Below the pieces are notes generated by a model. It was not told the DNA's origin. It did no database searches and worked only from the letters and a program-made list of their open reading frames with translations. This document shows, one piece after another, positions 1-12,090 of a DNA stretch of 64,000 nucleotides (the stretch's first letter is position 1; every line of letters starts with the position of its first letter). The stretch covers positions 12,332,604 through 12,396,603 of the forward strand of contig NC_059294.1 in assembly GCF_017591435.1 (NCBI RefSeq), written 5' to 3'. This DNA is from Portunus trituberculatus (Eukaryota; Arthropoda; Malacostraca; Decapoda; Portunidae). Both the position numbers and the translations under genes were made by a program.

Positions 1-49
1 ATCACCACATTCCGCCTACTCCCTTCATCATATCTCGTGCTATTAACTA

Positions 50-170
50 TTCCTCCTCCTCCTCCTCCTCCTCCTCCTCCTCCTCCTCCTCCTCCTCGTC
101 CTCCTCCTCTACATTCTAGTCCTCGTCCTCATCCTCCTCGTCCTCACTCCGTTGCTTTCCATCCCTCTCG
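50..170 (+). repeat. (TCC)n / pyrimidine-rich microsatellite
   Basis: A perfect (CCT)n core near 50-96 continues as degenerate CCT/CGT triplets. A second (CCT)n lies at 860-898. The whole 1-930 stretch is polypyrimidine-rich and produces meaningless Ser/Phe/Pro-rich frames. Confidence 0.95.
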
Positions 171-385
171 TCATTTCTCTTCGTCCTCCACTTCTCGTCG
201 TCGCTCGGTTCAGGAAGGAAGGAAAGAACCCCCCACAATAAACATCGCTGGCCACAAGGAGTCTGGATAGAGATTGAAGAAGACAAGGGTGACTCTAGTG
301 GTAGGCGGGACGAGGGGCGAGAGACAAGAACGTGGACGTGGGAGGGACAGTAGGAGGAGTAAGGTTGTGAAGTGTCCTCCGGCTT

Positions 386-433
<48 letters not shown>

Positions 434-1269
434 AGTCTATTTTTGTCATTTATTTTTGCTTTCCTTTTCATTTTTTTGTGGTTTTCGTTTGCTTTTTATT
501 TTGGAAAGGTACAAATTCAATGTGTTTTTGTTTCAGTATTCCTTTATTTCTTCTTCCTTTTCTTTTTCTCATCTTCGTTTTTTTCTAGTTCTTCTCCATG
601 TCTTCTTCTTTTTTCTTGGTCTTTTCTTGTTTTCTTCTTTTTTTCTGTTCCTCCTCCGCTAACTCTTCTGGTCTTCCCCCATTTATTCTTTTATTCTTCC
701 TTTTCTTGTTTCTCCTTGTTTCTTCTTACTTTTTCTCTTTTTCTTTTGTCTTTTGTCTCCTCTTCCTCCTCCTCCTTCTTTTCTTCCTTTTTATCTATTT
801 TACCAGTCTTCTCCCATTTCTTCTTCCTCATCTCCTTTTACTTATTTTATCTATTTCGTTTCCTCCTCCTCCTCCTCCTCCTCCTCCTCCTCCTCCTACT
901 CCTTCTGTAGCAGATTGGGTTCCTCCTTCAAGTCTTAGCTTACGAAGGAGATTCTCGAGTGACTCCTTGTGTGTTTGAGGTGAGTCTTGCGTGCTGTGTT
1001 TCGTGAATGTGTGTGACAGCTTTCCCACCAACCCACCCTGTGACGAAGGGAGTGCGAGTTCCGGTTTGGATGTGGATAGGTGGGTGTCACTTTAGTGGTG
1101 TGGTGGTGGATATGGTGTACTAAATAGATTGGACTGTGGGTGGAGTTTTGTATGATGTTATCGTAATAATGTGGTAATTATCGTAGGTTTGTTGATGGTG
1201 TTTTGTTTTGGCTATCAGTTGTGGTAGGTAGCGCTTGACATTAGGTGTGTTGTCGGTAGTGGGTAGGGA

Positions 1270-1462
<193 letters not shown>

Positions 1463-1851
1463 GACACAGGGAATGCGGAATGCTAGTGGTCGTGTCGTTA
1501 GCATTATGCTGTAGTGTCACGTGTCAGGGTTTATTGCTCGTCTTCCTTTGTGTTTCTTCGTTGTTATGCACCATGCTGTTGATCACGTATGCTGGAGACC
1601 GTGAATGGGGGTCCTTTATGCTCGCCTCTTCTCGTGAATCTCGTCTCCAGTGTGATCGTTATATAAATTACACACTCACCGTAAGTAGTTGAGTAAAGAG
1701 GTGTTTTGTTCGCTGTACTGTGTCTCTCTTCTTTAGTGGGAAGTCCTCTTGTCTGTGTGTCTTGTTTTGTGAGTGGATGTGTGTGTAGAAAATTACCTCT
1801 GGTTTTGATCCTGACTTCTTTTACTTACTTTTGTTGCTGTTACTTGTTTTA

Positions 1852-2264
1852 TTAACCTCTTCAGTACCATGCTGAGTTTTCATATTCATTCTAGTTACTA
1901 CTTTGCAATTTAATACAGCTTTTGAAACTTATGTAGGAATTAAAATAGTAAAGACTCTGGCCATTAAACTACAGTGGAACCATGCGTGCTTTGGGGTCCG
2001 CGAGGTCTCCAAGCGCACGGGTTCGAATCCTGTCCACGGTCTGAGTGTAGGTTGGGCTTCCTTACTCGGGACAACGGTTTCCTAGCGGGTGGGTTTTGAG
2101 ATAGGAGGTATCCCAAAAAAGTACCCCCTTTAGCCCATAAATTCCCGTGAAAAGCCCACATGGTATAAATAAAATAAAAAAGAGACCCTTCTTAATGCAA
2201 ATAAAATCGTCTAAACATACCCAAAAATCATGGTAAAAATGCGTCTCAGTATTGAAGGGATTAA
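1852..2264 (-). mobile_element. TTAA-bounded MITE (piggyBac-like) split by a SINE
   Basis: TTAA occurs at both ends (1852-1855, 2261-2264). Inward from them the ends read CCTCTTCAGTACCATG and, on the other strand, TCCCTTCAATACTGAG, forming an imperfect terminal inverted repeat. Read on the minus strand, the two flanks of the SINE together resemble the shorter uninterrupted copy at 15855-16073. It is non-coding and would be mobilised in trans if at all. Confidence 0.75.
1973..2175 (+). mobile_element. tRNA-derived SINE, copy 1 (nested in MITE)
   Basis: The element starts GTGGAACCATGCGTGC and carries a clear B box, GGTTCGAATCC. It shares about 200 bp, through AAGCCCACATGGTATAAA, with the copy at 11892-12090, and has an A-rich end. 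The A-box half looks degenerate or missing, so the copy is probably truncated. Confidence 0.75.
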
Positions 2265-2695
2265 TACTGCAATTCCACTACTATTACTGCTACCACTTTT
2301 GTGACTACTGCTACTACTTATGCTGTTATTAGTGTGGTGATGATATGGTGGTGAGTGTTACCATGGTGATTGATATGTTGGAGAGATGGTGGTATGGTGA
2401 TAAAGAGTGGTGTTGGTGTGATGGTGAGTGTGATAGAATGGAACTAGTGGTGGTGGTGGTGGTGATGGCAGGGTAAGTCACAGCGATTGCGCAGGCAGGT
2501 GGCTTTGAGTTTGATGCCTTATGACGACTAGAGAATCTGATTCCCAATAATCTCATCAAGAGTGAAAATGTGTTTGTGACGGTGAAAGGGGAAAAAGGGC
2601 TGTGAAATGTCTTAAATGTCTTCGCTGAGTTAGACAGCAGATGTGATAGTAGTACGCAGTAGCAGCAGCGGCAGCAGCAGCTGCTGTTGCTGCTG

Positions 2696-2698
<3 letters not shown>

Positions 2699-2752
<54 letters not shown>
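2699..2752 (+). repeat. (CA)n microsatellite
   Basis: The array immediately precedes a 5'-truncated SINE of a family whose tail is CA-rich, so it may be the tail of an earlier copy. Confidence 0.95.
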
Positions 2753-2753
<1 letters not shown>

Positions 2754-2755
<2 letters not shown>

Positions 2756-3020
2756 CAGAGGACCGGGGTTCGATTCCCCGGCAGGGTGGAGATATTTGGG
2801 TGTGTCTCCTTTCACGTGTAGCCCCTGTTCACCTAGCAGTGAGTAGGTACGGGATGTAAATCGAGGAGTTGTGACCTTGTTGTGCCGGTGTGTGTTGTGT
2901 GCCTGGTCTCAGGCCTATCCGAAGATCGGAAATAATGAGCTCTGAGCTCGTTCCGTAGGGTAACGTCTGGCTGTCTCGTCAGAGACTGCAGCAGATCAAA
3001 CAGTGAAACACACACAGACA
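2754..3020 (+). mobile_element. tRNA-derived SINE, 5'-truncated copy
   Basis: The copy begins inside the tRNA-like head (CCAGAGGACCGGGG, with B box GGTTCGATTCC). It then shares the whole body with the fuller copy at 6443-6738, including CTCGTCAGAGACTGCAGCAG and GATCAAACAGTG before a CA-rich tail. A (CA)n array directly precedes it. Confidence 0.85.
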
Positions 3021-5146
3021 GAAAATTTTAGAGACAGCATTTTCTCCTTTCTGTATTGATGATGGAAAATATAACAGTGATATAGATGTTATTGAATTTT
3101 ATTTACGCAATAGGTCTATAAACTTTCCGAAATCTGATTAAATTTTTCTTGACATTTCTTTGTGCAATTACAATGCCTTAACAATAGTTAATATGAATAT
3201 TAGATCTATCCCAAAGAATCTCCAGTATTCTAAAGATACAGTTTTACACAGCACTTCTGTTAATATTGATGTTCTAGGATTTACAGAAATTAGATTACAT
3301 CCACACCTTGCTTCATTATATGAACTTTTTGGCTACTGTATGTTCACCAACTCAAGAAGCGTACATGGTGGTGGTGTCGCCATGTATGTCTCAAATGTAT
3401 ATAAGTCATCTGTGTTAACTTGATTTACAGTTTCAGAATCTTTTATTGAATCATTAGGTATTCAAGTAACAATTAGAAATAAGAAATATTTGTTTGTGTG
3501 TATTTATAGACCCCCCCCCCTCAAGTGGTCACTTCAATAATCTTCATAATGCCATGAGTGATATTCTGTCTACATTACTTGATAAAAAGTTTCAAGGTAT
3601 TTACTTTTTCGGAGACTACAACCTAAATTTATTAAAAAGCAATGATAATAATGTTTGTGAATTTATTAACTTAATGCATTCTCTTTCCTTTTTACATTTA
3701 TAACTAAGCCAACAAGAGTTACTAACAGTTCGGCTACACTTACTGATCACATGGTCAACACAATTAGAAGAAAATATTGTTAATTACATTATTCAAACTG
3801 ACATCACTGACCATTTCCCCACAGTCTCACAATTTAAACTTGAATATACTCCACATATACTTCATTTTCTTTATAGAAGATTCATTACCCCAGTTACGTT
3901 GGAAAGTTTCATTCCTTGGCTTGCTCTTTTTGACTGGAATTCTGTGCTTAATTTAATACTCGTATGTGCTAATGAGGCTTTCAATTTATTTTACGATCAG
4001 TTTTATAAATCATTTCAAAATCATTTTCCTATTAAGAAGGTTCGTTTCAACAAAAAGAATGAAGTTAGCCCATATATCACTTTAGGTTTAAAGAATAGTA
4101 TCAAAGAAAAAAATAGATTGGAAAGACTTGCGAAGAAATGGCCTTTAACTTATGCCAGCATGTATAGAAAATATAGAAATAAACTAACATCAGTACTGCT
4201 AAAAATCTTTATCATAAAAACCAATTGCATAAAAACCAAGGAAATCCTAAAAAACAATGGAAGACAATAAATTCTACTATTCTGGGAAGAACAAGTAGCT
4301 TAAATAAATGTTATATAGAATTAAATCCTCCTTGCATTGATGCCTCTAGTAAGTTTAAGGAACACTTTCTTAAAGATAATTTTGATATAAATGGAACTGA
4401 ATATGACTGTGCAAAATATTAAAAAAATTCACCAAATGTTTCTATATATCTCGCGCCTACCAATGAAGCTGAGGTCATGAAAGTTTTCAACACACTTACT
4501 TCTAATACACCTGGTTATGATGACATTCCCCCAAATTTACCTAAACTCTCTTCCTCCTCAATATGCACCCCTCTTACACATATAAACCTTTCCTTCAAGA
4601 TTGATACTTTTCCAGACAAACTGAAATATGCCGAAGTAATTCCCTTGTTCAAGTCAGGGGACAGAGGTGACATAAACAATTATCGCCCCTTTTCCATACT
4701 TTCTGCCTTCAATAAAATTTTTGAGAAAATAATTTTTCGCCTAATAAGTTATTTAGAAGAAAATAGTCGCTTGACGGAACATCAACAGGGATTTAGAGCA
4801 CAAGACTCCACTGAGTCAGCTATTCTACACTTTGTTCGCAATATATACACTTGTTTGGAAGAAAAATTATGTCATAGGAATTTTTTCAAATTTATCAAAA
4901 GCATTAGACACCTTAGATCATAACATTTTACTTAAAAAATTTTTAAATTTAGGAGTCAGGGATTAACCATTAAAATTATTTCATTGCTATCTCAGTCACA
5001 GAAAAAGTGTATTCTGTAATGAAGTTTATTTTCCTTTTAAATGTATTTCTAAAGGCGTACCACAAGGTTCTGTACTGGGTCTGATACTCTTTTTGATACA
5101 TATCAATGATATTGTTAATGCTAGTTCAAAATTTTATTTCATAATA

Positions 5147-5158
5147 TATGCAGATGAC
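5147..5158 (+). other. YADD catalytic box of the reverse transcriptase relic
   Basis: TATGCAGATGAC encodes YADD in the context FIIYADDTTLL, the metal-binding core of non-LTR reverse transcriptases. It is intact although the surrounding frame is broken. Confidence 0.9.
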
Positions 5159-6004
5159 ACTACCCTATTGCTCAAAGATAGGAATTTAGATACACTAAAT
5201 ATGAAAGTAATTTCAAAACTAAACAATGTAAAGCAATGGATTCAAGCAAATAAGCTAAAATTTAATATTTCCAAAACTGATCGTATTATTTTTCAAAACA
5301 GATCCATGAAAACTCTATTCCTCCTGTATTACTAGATGGTCAAACTGTAAAACAAGTTGCTTATACAAAATTTCTTGGAGTCACTATAGACGAAAACCTA
5401 AATTGCAAATATCACATTGATCAAGTATGTGTAAAACTCTCTAAAATAACTGCCATTTTATACAGAATTCGATACAATTTGACTACTGAAGCAATGATCA
5501 GGCTTTACTATGGTCTATCTTATCCTCATCTCACGTATTGTGTCCCTATATGGGGATGTTTATTGCCGTCTTTTTTTTTTAAGTAAGGTAACAATAGCAC
5601 AAAACAATTTTTTTCGGTGTATATTTTTCTTAAAAAAGTTTGAGTCAACAGCCAATATTTTCTCTGAATTTAACTTGTTAAAGTTTCCTTTTATACACAA
5701 GTATTTTACGTTAATATTAATCTTTAAAAGTCTGGGATATAATAAAATTTTCAAGTTGGTAGAAAATGTTACTCACATTAGAAGTAATAACGCCAACCTG
5801 AGTTGTCCAATATTTAGAACAATATTATTCAAAAACAGTGTGATAAGTTTTGGACCAAAACTATTTAATAATTTGCCTCTTGATAAAAAAAAAAAAAAAA
5901 AAAGTTCTAACAACTGCTAATAAGTTCAAATTTAAGCTAGAGATAAAAGAATTATTTATATAACCAACAAAATCTGTGATACTGTTATTGTATTTACTAT
6001 TACT

Positions 6005-6020
6005 GCTATTATTATTATTA

Positions 6021-6075
<55 letters not shown>

Positions 6076-6081
6076 TACTAC

Positions 6082-6151
<70 letters not shown>

Positions 6152-6160
6152 GCTATCATT
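6005..6160 (+). repeat. (ATT)n microsatellite in retrotransposon 3' UTR
   Basis: ATT triplets with a few ACT/ATC interruptions lie between the end of ORF2 and the putative 3' tail. Confidence 0.95.
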
Positions 6161-6351
6161 ATTATTATAATCAATATTGTTATTTACTGTCACACTTTGT
6201 CATTACTTCTATCATAAAGCTCTTGTATGTTAAAAGTTGTTAGTCACCACGCCCTCTACTATTCTATATGTAAAATAAAATGTCCGTTATGGAGCTCCCT
6301 CCGGCTCGACGGATGTTAAAACTTCATGTAATAACGTTAGCAATAAATACT

Positions 6352-6361
6352 TACTTCCTTC

Positions 6362-6423
<62 letters not shown>

Positions 6424-6442
6424 CACACACACACACACACAC
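6352..6442 (+). repeat. (CTTA)n followed by (CA)n
   Basis: A tetranucleotide tract to 6420 is followed by CA repeats and directly by the SINE head. It may be the 3' tail of the preceding non-LTR element. Confidence 0.9.
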
Positions 6443-6738
6443 GGCCCGATAGCTCAGTGGTTAGAGCGCTGGCTTCACAAGCCAGAGGACCGGGGTTCGA
6501 TTCCCCGGCCGGGTGGAGATATTTGGGTGTGTCTCCTTTCACGTGTAGCCCCTGTTCACCTAGCAGTGAGTAGGCACGGGATGTAAATCGAGGAGTTGTG
6601 ACCTTGTTGTCCCGGTGTGTGGTGTGTGCCTGGTCTCAGGCCTATCCGAAGATCGGAAATAATGAGCTTTGATCTCGTTCCGTAGGGTAACGTCTGGCTG
6701 TCTCGTCAAAGACTGCAGCAGATCAAACAGTGAAACAC
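6443..6738 (+). mobile_element. tRNA-derived SINE with full tRNA-Val(CAC)-like head
   Basis: Bases 6443-6514 fold like a tRNA. There is an A box around TAGCTCAGTGG, an anticodon stem-loop CTGGC-TTCACAA-GCCAG giving anticodon CAC, and a B box GGTTCGATTCC at 6494-6504. A family-specific body of about 220 bp follows, then a CA-rich tail. The head would drive RNA polymerase III transcription. It is not a functional tRNA gene because it continues straight into the SINE body shared with 2754-3020. Confidence 0.9.
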
Positions 6739-6744
6739 ACACAC

Positions 6745-6787
<43 letters not shown>
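6735..6787 (+). repeat. (CA)n tail of SINE
   Basis: CA dinucleotides with one break directly follow the SINE end GATCAAACAGTGAAA. Confidence 0.95.
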
Positions 6788-6790
<3 letters not shown>

Positions 6791-7149
6791 GGCCAATATA
6801 CCAGCACCAGCAATAATAAGGCGAGATAGAATTGCCGGAACGATTCCCTTTCATTACATATTTCCTCCATCAACAAGCGCAGCGTGGAAGGGACGGAAGG
6901 CCACACACTAAGAGGAGACGGAGGCCCAAAGAAAGAGTGCCCGAGTGGTTGCGTGGTTCCTTGTCGCTCGTTGGTCACGCGAGGGAAAACACTCTAGCTC
7001 TCTCAGAGTTGTCATGGGCCGACCTGGAGATCTGAATGAGAGGCAACCTTATTTTTCCTTTTTTTTTTTCGTATGACGCATTGTTTTTTTGTCATGTGTC
7101 GTGGTGGTCTTGTTGTTTTCTGGTGATTAGTAATGGTATTATGTGCTGT

Positions 7150-7150
<1 letters not shown>

Positions 7151-7197
<47 letters not shown>
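7151..7197 (+). repeat. (GA)n microsatellite
   Basis: Perfect dinucleotide array. Confidence 0.95.
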
Positions 7198-7201
<4 letters not shown>

Positions 7202-9474
7202 AGAGTACATACATTTTATGATATTTTTTTCAGCCAGTCTCAGGGTATAGTGTGGTAGTTATCTAAACTAGAAGACTCGGGTGGAAAAAGACAATAGGAG
7301 TGACAGGAGAGGGACGGTGCTGCTGTCACACGTCTCCTGGTTCCGTCCTCAGGCAACTCACCACAATGCTCCTCCATAAGGCGAATAGGACAACTTATTA
7401 CGAGTTTCTGGGACTCCTGTCTAGAGGGCATTGTAGGAATCTCTCTCGTCTCTGGTCTAGACACGTGAAGCTCCAGGCCTTTTAAAATAAACGTAGTCAG
7501 CTTTAACAGAGACCTCCTCTAGGGACACCATCAGCTTTTTTTGTTATATTCCCTCTGAATAGTTGGGAAAAGTAAGTCCCCAGCCACACAAAGCTCCTGT
7601 CAAATCTTCCACCTAAACCTTCCCTTACCGCCACCCACAGCGCGGCCTATTTTTAGTGGCTGCTCTCCCTTCTTACTGTAGGACTTGAGTGTCTATATCT
7701 GTCAGGAAACGTGTGAACCGATACACGCTTGAGTGCCTCCGTCTTTCATTTGGATTGCAACACAGGCTAGGTAACGGTGCAGGAAACAAGACCAGGCGGT
7801 CCAAACACAGGTAATACAGAAGGAAACATACCGCAAGAGAAGGAAGAGAAACTAATGGCTGCCCTACTTCACTGATAACGGTGCTTCTCTTATCATTGGC
7901 TGCAGTGAGCAGCAAGAACCTCTGACGCCCAAACTGTTCCTCTGCTTAATCCCAAAAATAGATCCCAGTCCTTTCCTTGATCGATGGTGATATTACCAAG
8001 AGAAATCTTTGTAATGATATTCTGGAAGGCATCAGATGTAATAAGCACAGTGAGCTTAAAGGGAAGCCTGAATTATCTAGTGTAAGAAGGAGACTAGTTT
8101 GTGGCTGGAAAAAGTCTTGAGAAAAAAGAGGTGGTGGTGTACTAGTACTGTGGCATAGGGGAAGAAGTGGCTATTAATGTGGTGATTGGCGATGGTACAC
8201 GTACAAACAAAGATAGTCACTCGTCTGCAGTAGTAACATGGCAACGATAGTAGTGACGTAGTGATTCCAGCATCGTGCTTAGATATGGTTGTTATAATTA
8301 TGTAGGTGGTGGTGGCACTGTGGCATAGGATGGAGCAGGTATTCTGGCTCTAATTGGCTTATTTTATTGTTCGTATAGTGTCTGGTATGCATTACTGACA
8401 CCTCCTGGCAGCAGAAGTGGAATAGTGCTTCCATCACATTGCTAAGCGGCGTTAGCTACGTATCAAATTCAGCACAGTTCACCCGCCTATTATTCCTTGT
8501 GTAGCAGAACCAAGTCATTACGTCAAACAAGACAAATATTCTGTATTTCATAAATCATGTGAGTCAATACGCGTGACCGGAAATTAATTAGTGTGTAACG
8601 AAGGAAAAAAACGTTCATTGCACTACAGATACCGAAATTAGACTATGCGGTAACGCTACATTAGTAATATTCATTAGGTAAATGTTGAAAATCTATTGAG
8701 TATCACCATTCCGGTTGTTTAACAGCAAACTTCTGCAAAACTGCAACATTTCGGTCACGACAACTAAACTTTGGTTTTTAAATTTGATGGAAGTATTACA
8801 TCAACACATATTGGATTTTTGTGATGCGCTAATCTTAGTTTTATCTCCCGATAAGAGAGTAATAGGAGAAGTTGGTCAGTCTGCAGGAAAGTTCCATTTC
8901 AGAACTGATTCTTTTGTCAGCTTTAGGATCAAGGGACGTGTGAGCGAGGGGCAGCAAGGGAGGGAGCCGTGCCTGTCAGTTCTCGTCCTCTCTCCGCTTT
9001 GCTGTGTGTTTGTCGACGAAAAATAACATACGAACATGGAAAATTTTTCACCTGGCCAGTGCATCAAGTCCCGCCATCTCCTTCACACAGACGAAACAAT
9101 TATGCAAATAACGTAAAACAACTCACGAATTTTTCTGTCTTAATTGTAGCTTCACATGAGAAAAAATATTACTACTTTCCCGCGAATTTTCTTGTATTGT
9201 TTCCCCCTGTAATGGTCGAGCTATGATGATCCTTCAGTGCCCTCTAACCGTGGTCCTCTCCTCTGCTCTGCGCTTCAAATACTCGCCGCCAGGGTAGAGG
9301 GGAAGGCTCACGGTGAGTCCCTGAAAAGGCGCTCAGACAGACTGACGCATCCCATCTACAAAACACAGCCTCTCAAGTTTCCGTCGCGAATCAAGCCGCG
9401 AGGAATGTTGACATTGTGAAGACCCTCCCCGGCCCCTTTCTCCTGCCAATCGAAATAACTCCGGCGAGAGGGGA

Positions 9475-9509
<35 letters not shown>

Positions 9510-10319
9510 TGTGTGTGTGTGTATACCAACAGTAGAGTGCGTGTGCGTGTCCTCGTATGCTAATGTCTCACTGGGCCTCGTCAGCTGCCGCCACTCCTTC
9601 ACTCATGCATTTTTTATAAGTCCCTCTCACTTGACCACTCAAGCACTGCATTCCATCCTTCCTTTCTTCCTTCCTTCCGTCCTTCCTTCACGTTAGGACT
9701 GCAACCTCCACTTTCATTTTTCTTATTTTTTTTATCCATCGCTTTCCCTCGCGTACTGACCCATTTCCATTCCTCTCCTTCACTCCATTCCCTCCTTCCC
9801 TCCCTCCTTCTCGACCTTTCCCATCCAAGTCAAGTGCCCCAGGGAAAGAAATATTGATTGAAGGTAACCTCAAGTTGTTTTTAAGGCTTATAAAAATATT
9901 TCGCGCAGCAGTACCTCGATTATTTCATTACTGCGTGCGTTGCCAGCCAAGCCTCCCCAGAGTTACTGTCACTGGGAGTTACTGTCGGCGGAATAAACTC
10001 GGATTACGGACGAAGTTTATTGGTAAGCTTGCGCGAAATTGTAGAGAAACTGGTGCTGGAATAGCTGGACTTCATAGCCTAACTGGATTCCCCCTATACT
10101 TGTTCCTGAATGACTGTAAGACTATAGGGATGATTTTTTTTTTTTTTTTTCTGTCTCTCTTCAGTCTCCGTTTTCAAGTTGCCATAAATGTAAGAGCTAT
10201 TTCGTAGTCGTCTGTGTGGATCGCCCGCCTGGTCTTGTTTATTGGATTCGTCAGCACGCCCTTGTTAGCGTCTCTGTACGGCAACGGCTCCACGTACTAT
10301 AGCTGACTGGATGACTGAC

Positions 10320-10323
10320 TGAG

Positions 10324-10358
<35 letters not shown>
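10320..10358 (+). repeat. (CTGG)n microsatellite
   Basis: About nine tetranucleotide units near a GACT-rich run. Confidence 0.95.
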
Positions 10359-10473
10359 AGTAGTACTTTCAAAGGGAGGACGGGAGAGGAAATATACTTC
10401 TGGAAAACTTTTGACGCTGTAATTTAAAGTCAACATGAGAAAGAGAGTTCGCAGATTTACTTTTCATATTCAG

Positions 10474-10474
<1 letters not shown>

Positions 10475-10557
<83 letters not shown>

Positions 10558-10579
10558 TCATATGGACAGAAGACGAGCA

Positions 10580-10612
<33 letters not shown>
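10475..10612 (+). repeat. (CA)n ... (GT)n inverted pair
   Basis: CA array 10475-10552 and GT array 10582-10612 are separated by about 30 bp, so transcripts could form a simple hairpin. Confidence 0.95.
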
Positions 10613-10614
<2 letters not shown>

Positions 10615-11891
10615 TGAGACAAGGCAAGGCGTGCGTGGCAGCTACCGGTAAGGCAAGGCTGTGATCCTTCTTTGTGGCAGTGTTTGTCCTCGAGAAACTC
10701 CGATGTTTGCCGGAGGTGCGCTCGCTGAAGGCAGAGGTGAGTAGGGACTTTTTGTTTGAAAGATTAGACCCTAGGGCGGCAACCCTCCCTGCCTCGGGTG
10801 GTGGTTCGCGAACATTTAAATACGTAGGTGGAGGAGCTTCCCATGTGTCAGGTATACTTGTGTTTTTGTGTCCCCACTGGCCGAGAAATAAGTAATCTAG
10901 GTTTCTATAAGTTTCTGTCCTTTTAGCAAAGAGAAAGTACGTGGGATTCATCAATTATTATTTCAACAAGGCTTTTCTGACTTGCCCTGTTCTTCTCATT
11001 TGTTTGTTATTTCTTCCAAGTTTAGCAAAATTAAAAACAGATTTAACATGAATTTTTTGTTGTCCCGTTAGTTACAAGTGGAAAATTGTATTTCTTTGAG
11101 TGTAAAATGATAAGTTTATTCTCAGATTCAGAAGCACTCCGAGATCAAATATAAACGGTCGCTGCTGCCGCTTTGGCAAGGAGTAAACTGAAAAGTAGAG
11201 GCAATTTTCCATCTGAAACACATTTAACTCGCGAGATATTGAAAATACAAGCATACAGCCGATATTCGAGTCCATAGCTGTAGTATAGGAAGCCACACCA
11301 GGCGTGCTGTGAAATTGTGTGTGGAGAAACTTTCTTTAAAAATTTACACTTATGAAAATAAAAACAAAGAAAAAATTAATTACCTGATGTTATTTGTTTG
11401 TCATTACCACGTCATGTACAGAGCTACGACACCACACGTACAGCAGAGGGCAAGCTAGGTGCTGCAGAAAGACAGTGGGCGTTTATTTACACGAGGTGGT
11501 CCACCCTTCCCCTGCCATCCCTCGACGCCAGCCGCCCACTCACTGTAAACTCCCCTCCCCTTCCTTGCATTTCTTTATCATACGTCGTTTGCATTGTGCC
11601 AGTAACATTTTTAGAACCCTTGTTTTTAATTCGGGTTTAGAAGGTAATGTGCTTGAAAATATACCGACTATACTAACTGTAACTGCCAGCCTCTCGCAAT
11701 ACTGGTCATGGCGCCACTCACGCCGCGTCCCCAGATGGTAAGGGAACACCTCCACTCACAGCGCTCTTTCCTCCAACACCTAATTCTATTCTTGGTCCTC
11801 AAGTAAAGGTCCAGTGGGTTATTATGTTTTTTTCTGGATGTAGCAAGGGTCTGTCTGTTAAGCGAGGATCTCTTACAATAGCCATTGGTAA

Positions 11892-12090
11892 AGTGGAACC
11901 CTGCGTGCTTTGGGGTTCGAGGGGTCTCCAAGCGCACGGGTTCGAATCCTGTCCACGGTCTGAGTGTAGGTTGGGCTTCCTCACTCGGGGCAACGGTTTC
12001 CTAGCGGGTGGGGTTTGAGGTAGGAGGTACCCTAAAAAGTATCCTCTTTAGCCCATGAATTCCCATCAAAAGCCCACATGGTATAAAAAT
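11892..12090 (+). mobile_element. tRNA-derived SINE, copy 2 of the GTGGAACC family
   Basis: The copy is nearly collinear with 1973-2175: GTGGAACCCTGCGTGC head, B box GGTTCGAATCC, GTCCACGGTCTGAGTG body and the end AAGCCCACATGGTATAAA. Confidence 0.75.

Larger units (their letters stand above)
3024..6430 (+). mobile_element. Non-LTR retrotransposon (CR1/Jockey-like), decayed ORF2 with endonuclease and reverse transcriptase
   Basis: ORF2 is broken into fragments in several frames. The AP endonuclease region shows NMNIRS (3190s), GFTEIRL, GGGVAMYVS and a GDYNLNLL motif near 3620, then TDHFP near 3810. The reverse transcriptase region shows LFKSGDRGDINNYRP (about 4650), GFRAQDSTESA (about 4795), GVPQGSVLG (about 5060) and the catalytic YADD at 5147-5158, then ANKLKFNISKT. 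The C-terminal FGPKLFNNLP lies near 5850 and the frame closes about 5966. Frameshifts and stops make it inactive. The 3' UTR contains a (ATT)n array, and the end near AATAAATACTTA merges into a (CTTA)n tract that may be its tail. The same SINE family flanks both sides. Confidence 0.88.

Noticed and set aside
210..978. Several Ser/Phe/Pro- or Arg-Glu-rich reading frames
   Set aside because: They are translations of polypyrimidine and (CT)n repeats. The same applies to frames over every (CA)n, (AT)n, (ATT)n and (AGT)n array.
6443..6514. A tRNA-Val(CAC) gene
   Set aside because: The tRNA-like head continues directly into a SINE body that is repeated at 2754-3020, so it is the promoter part of a retroposon.
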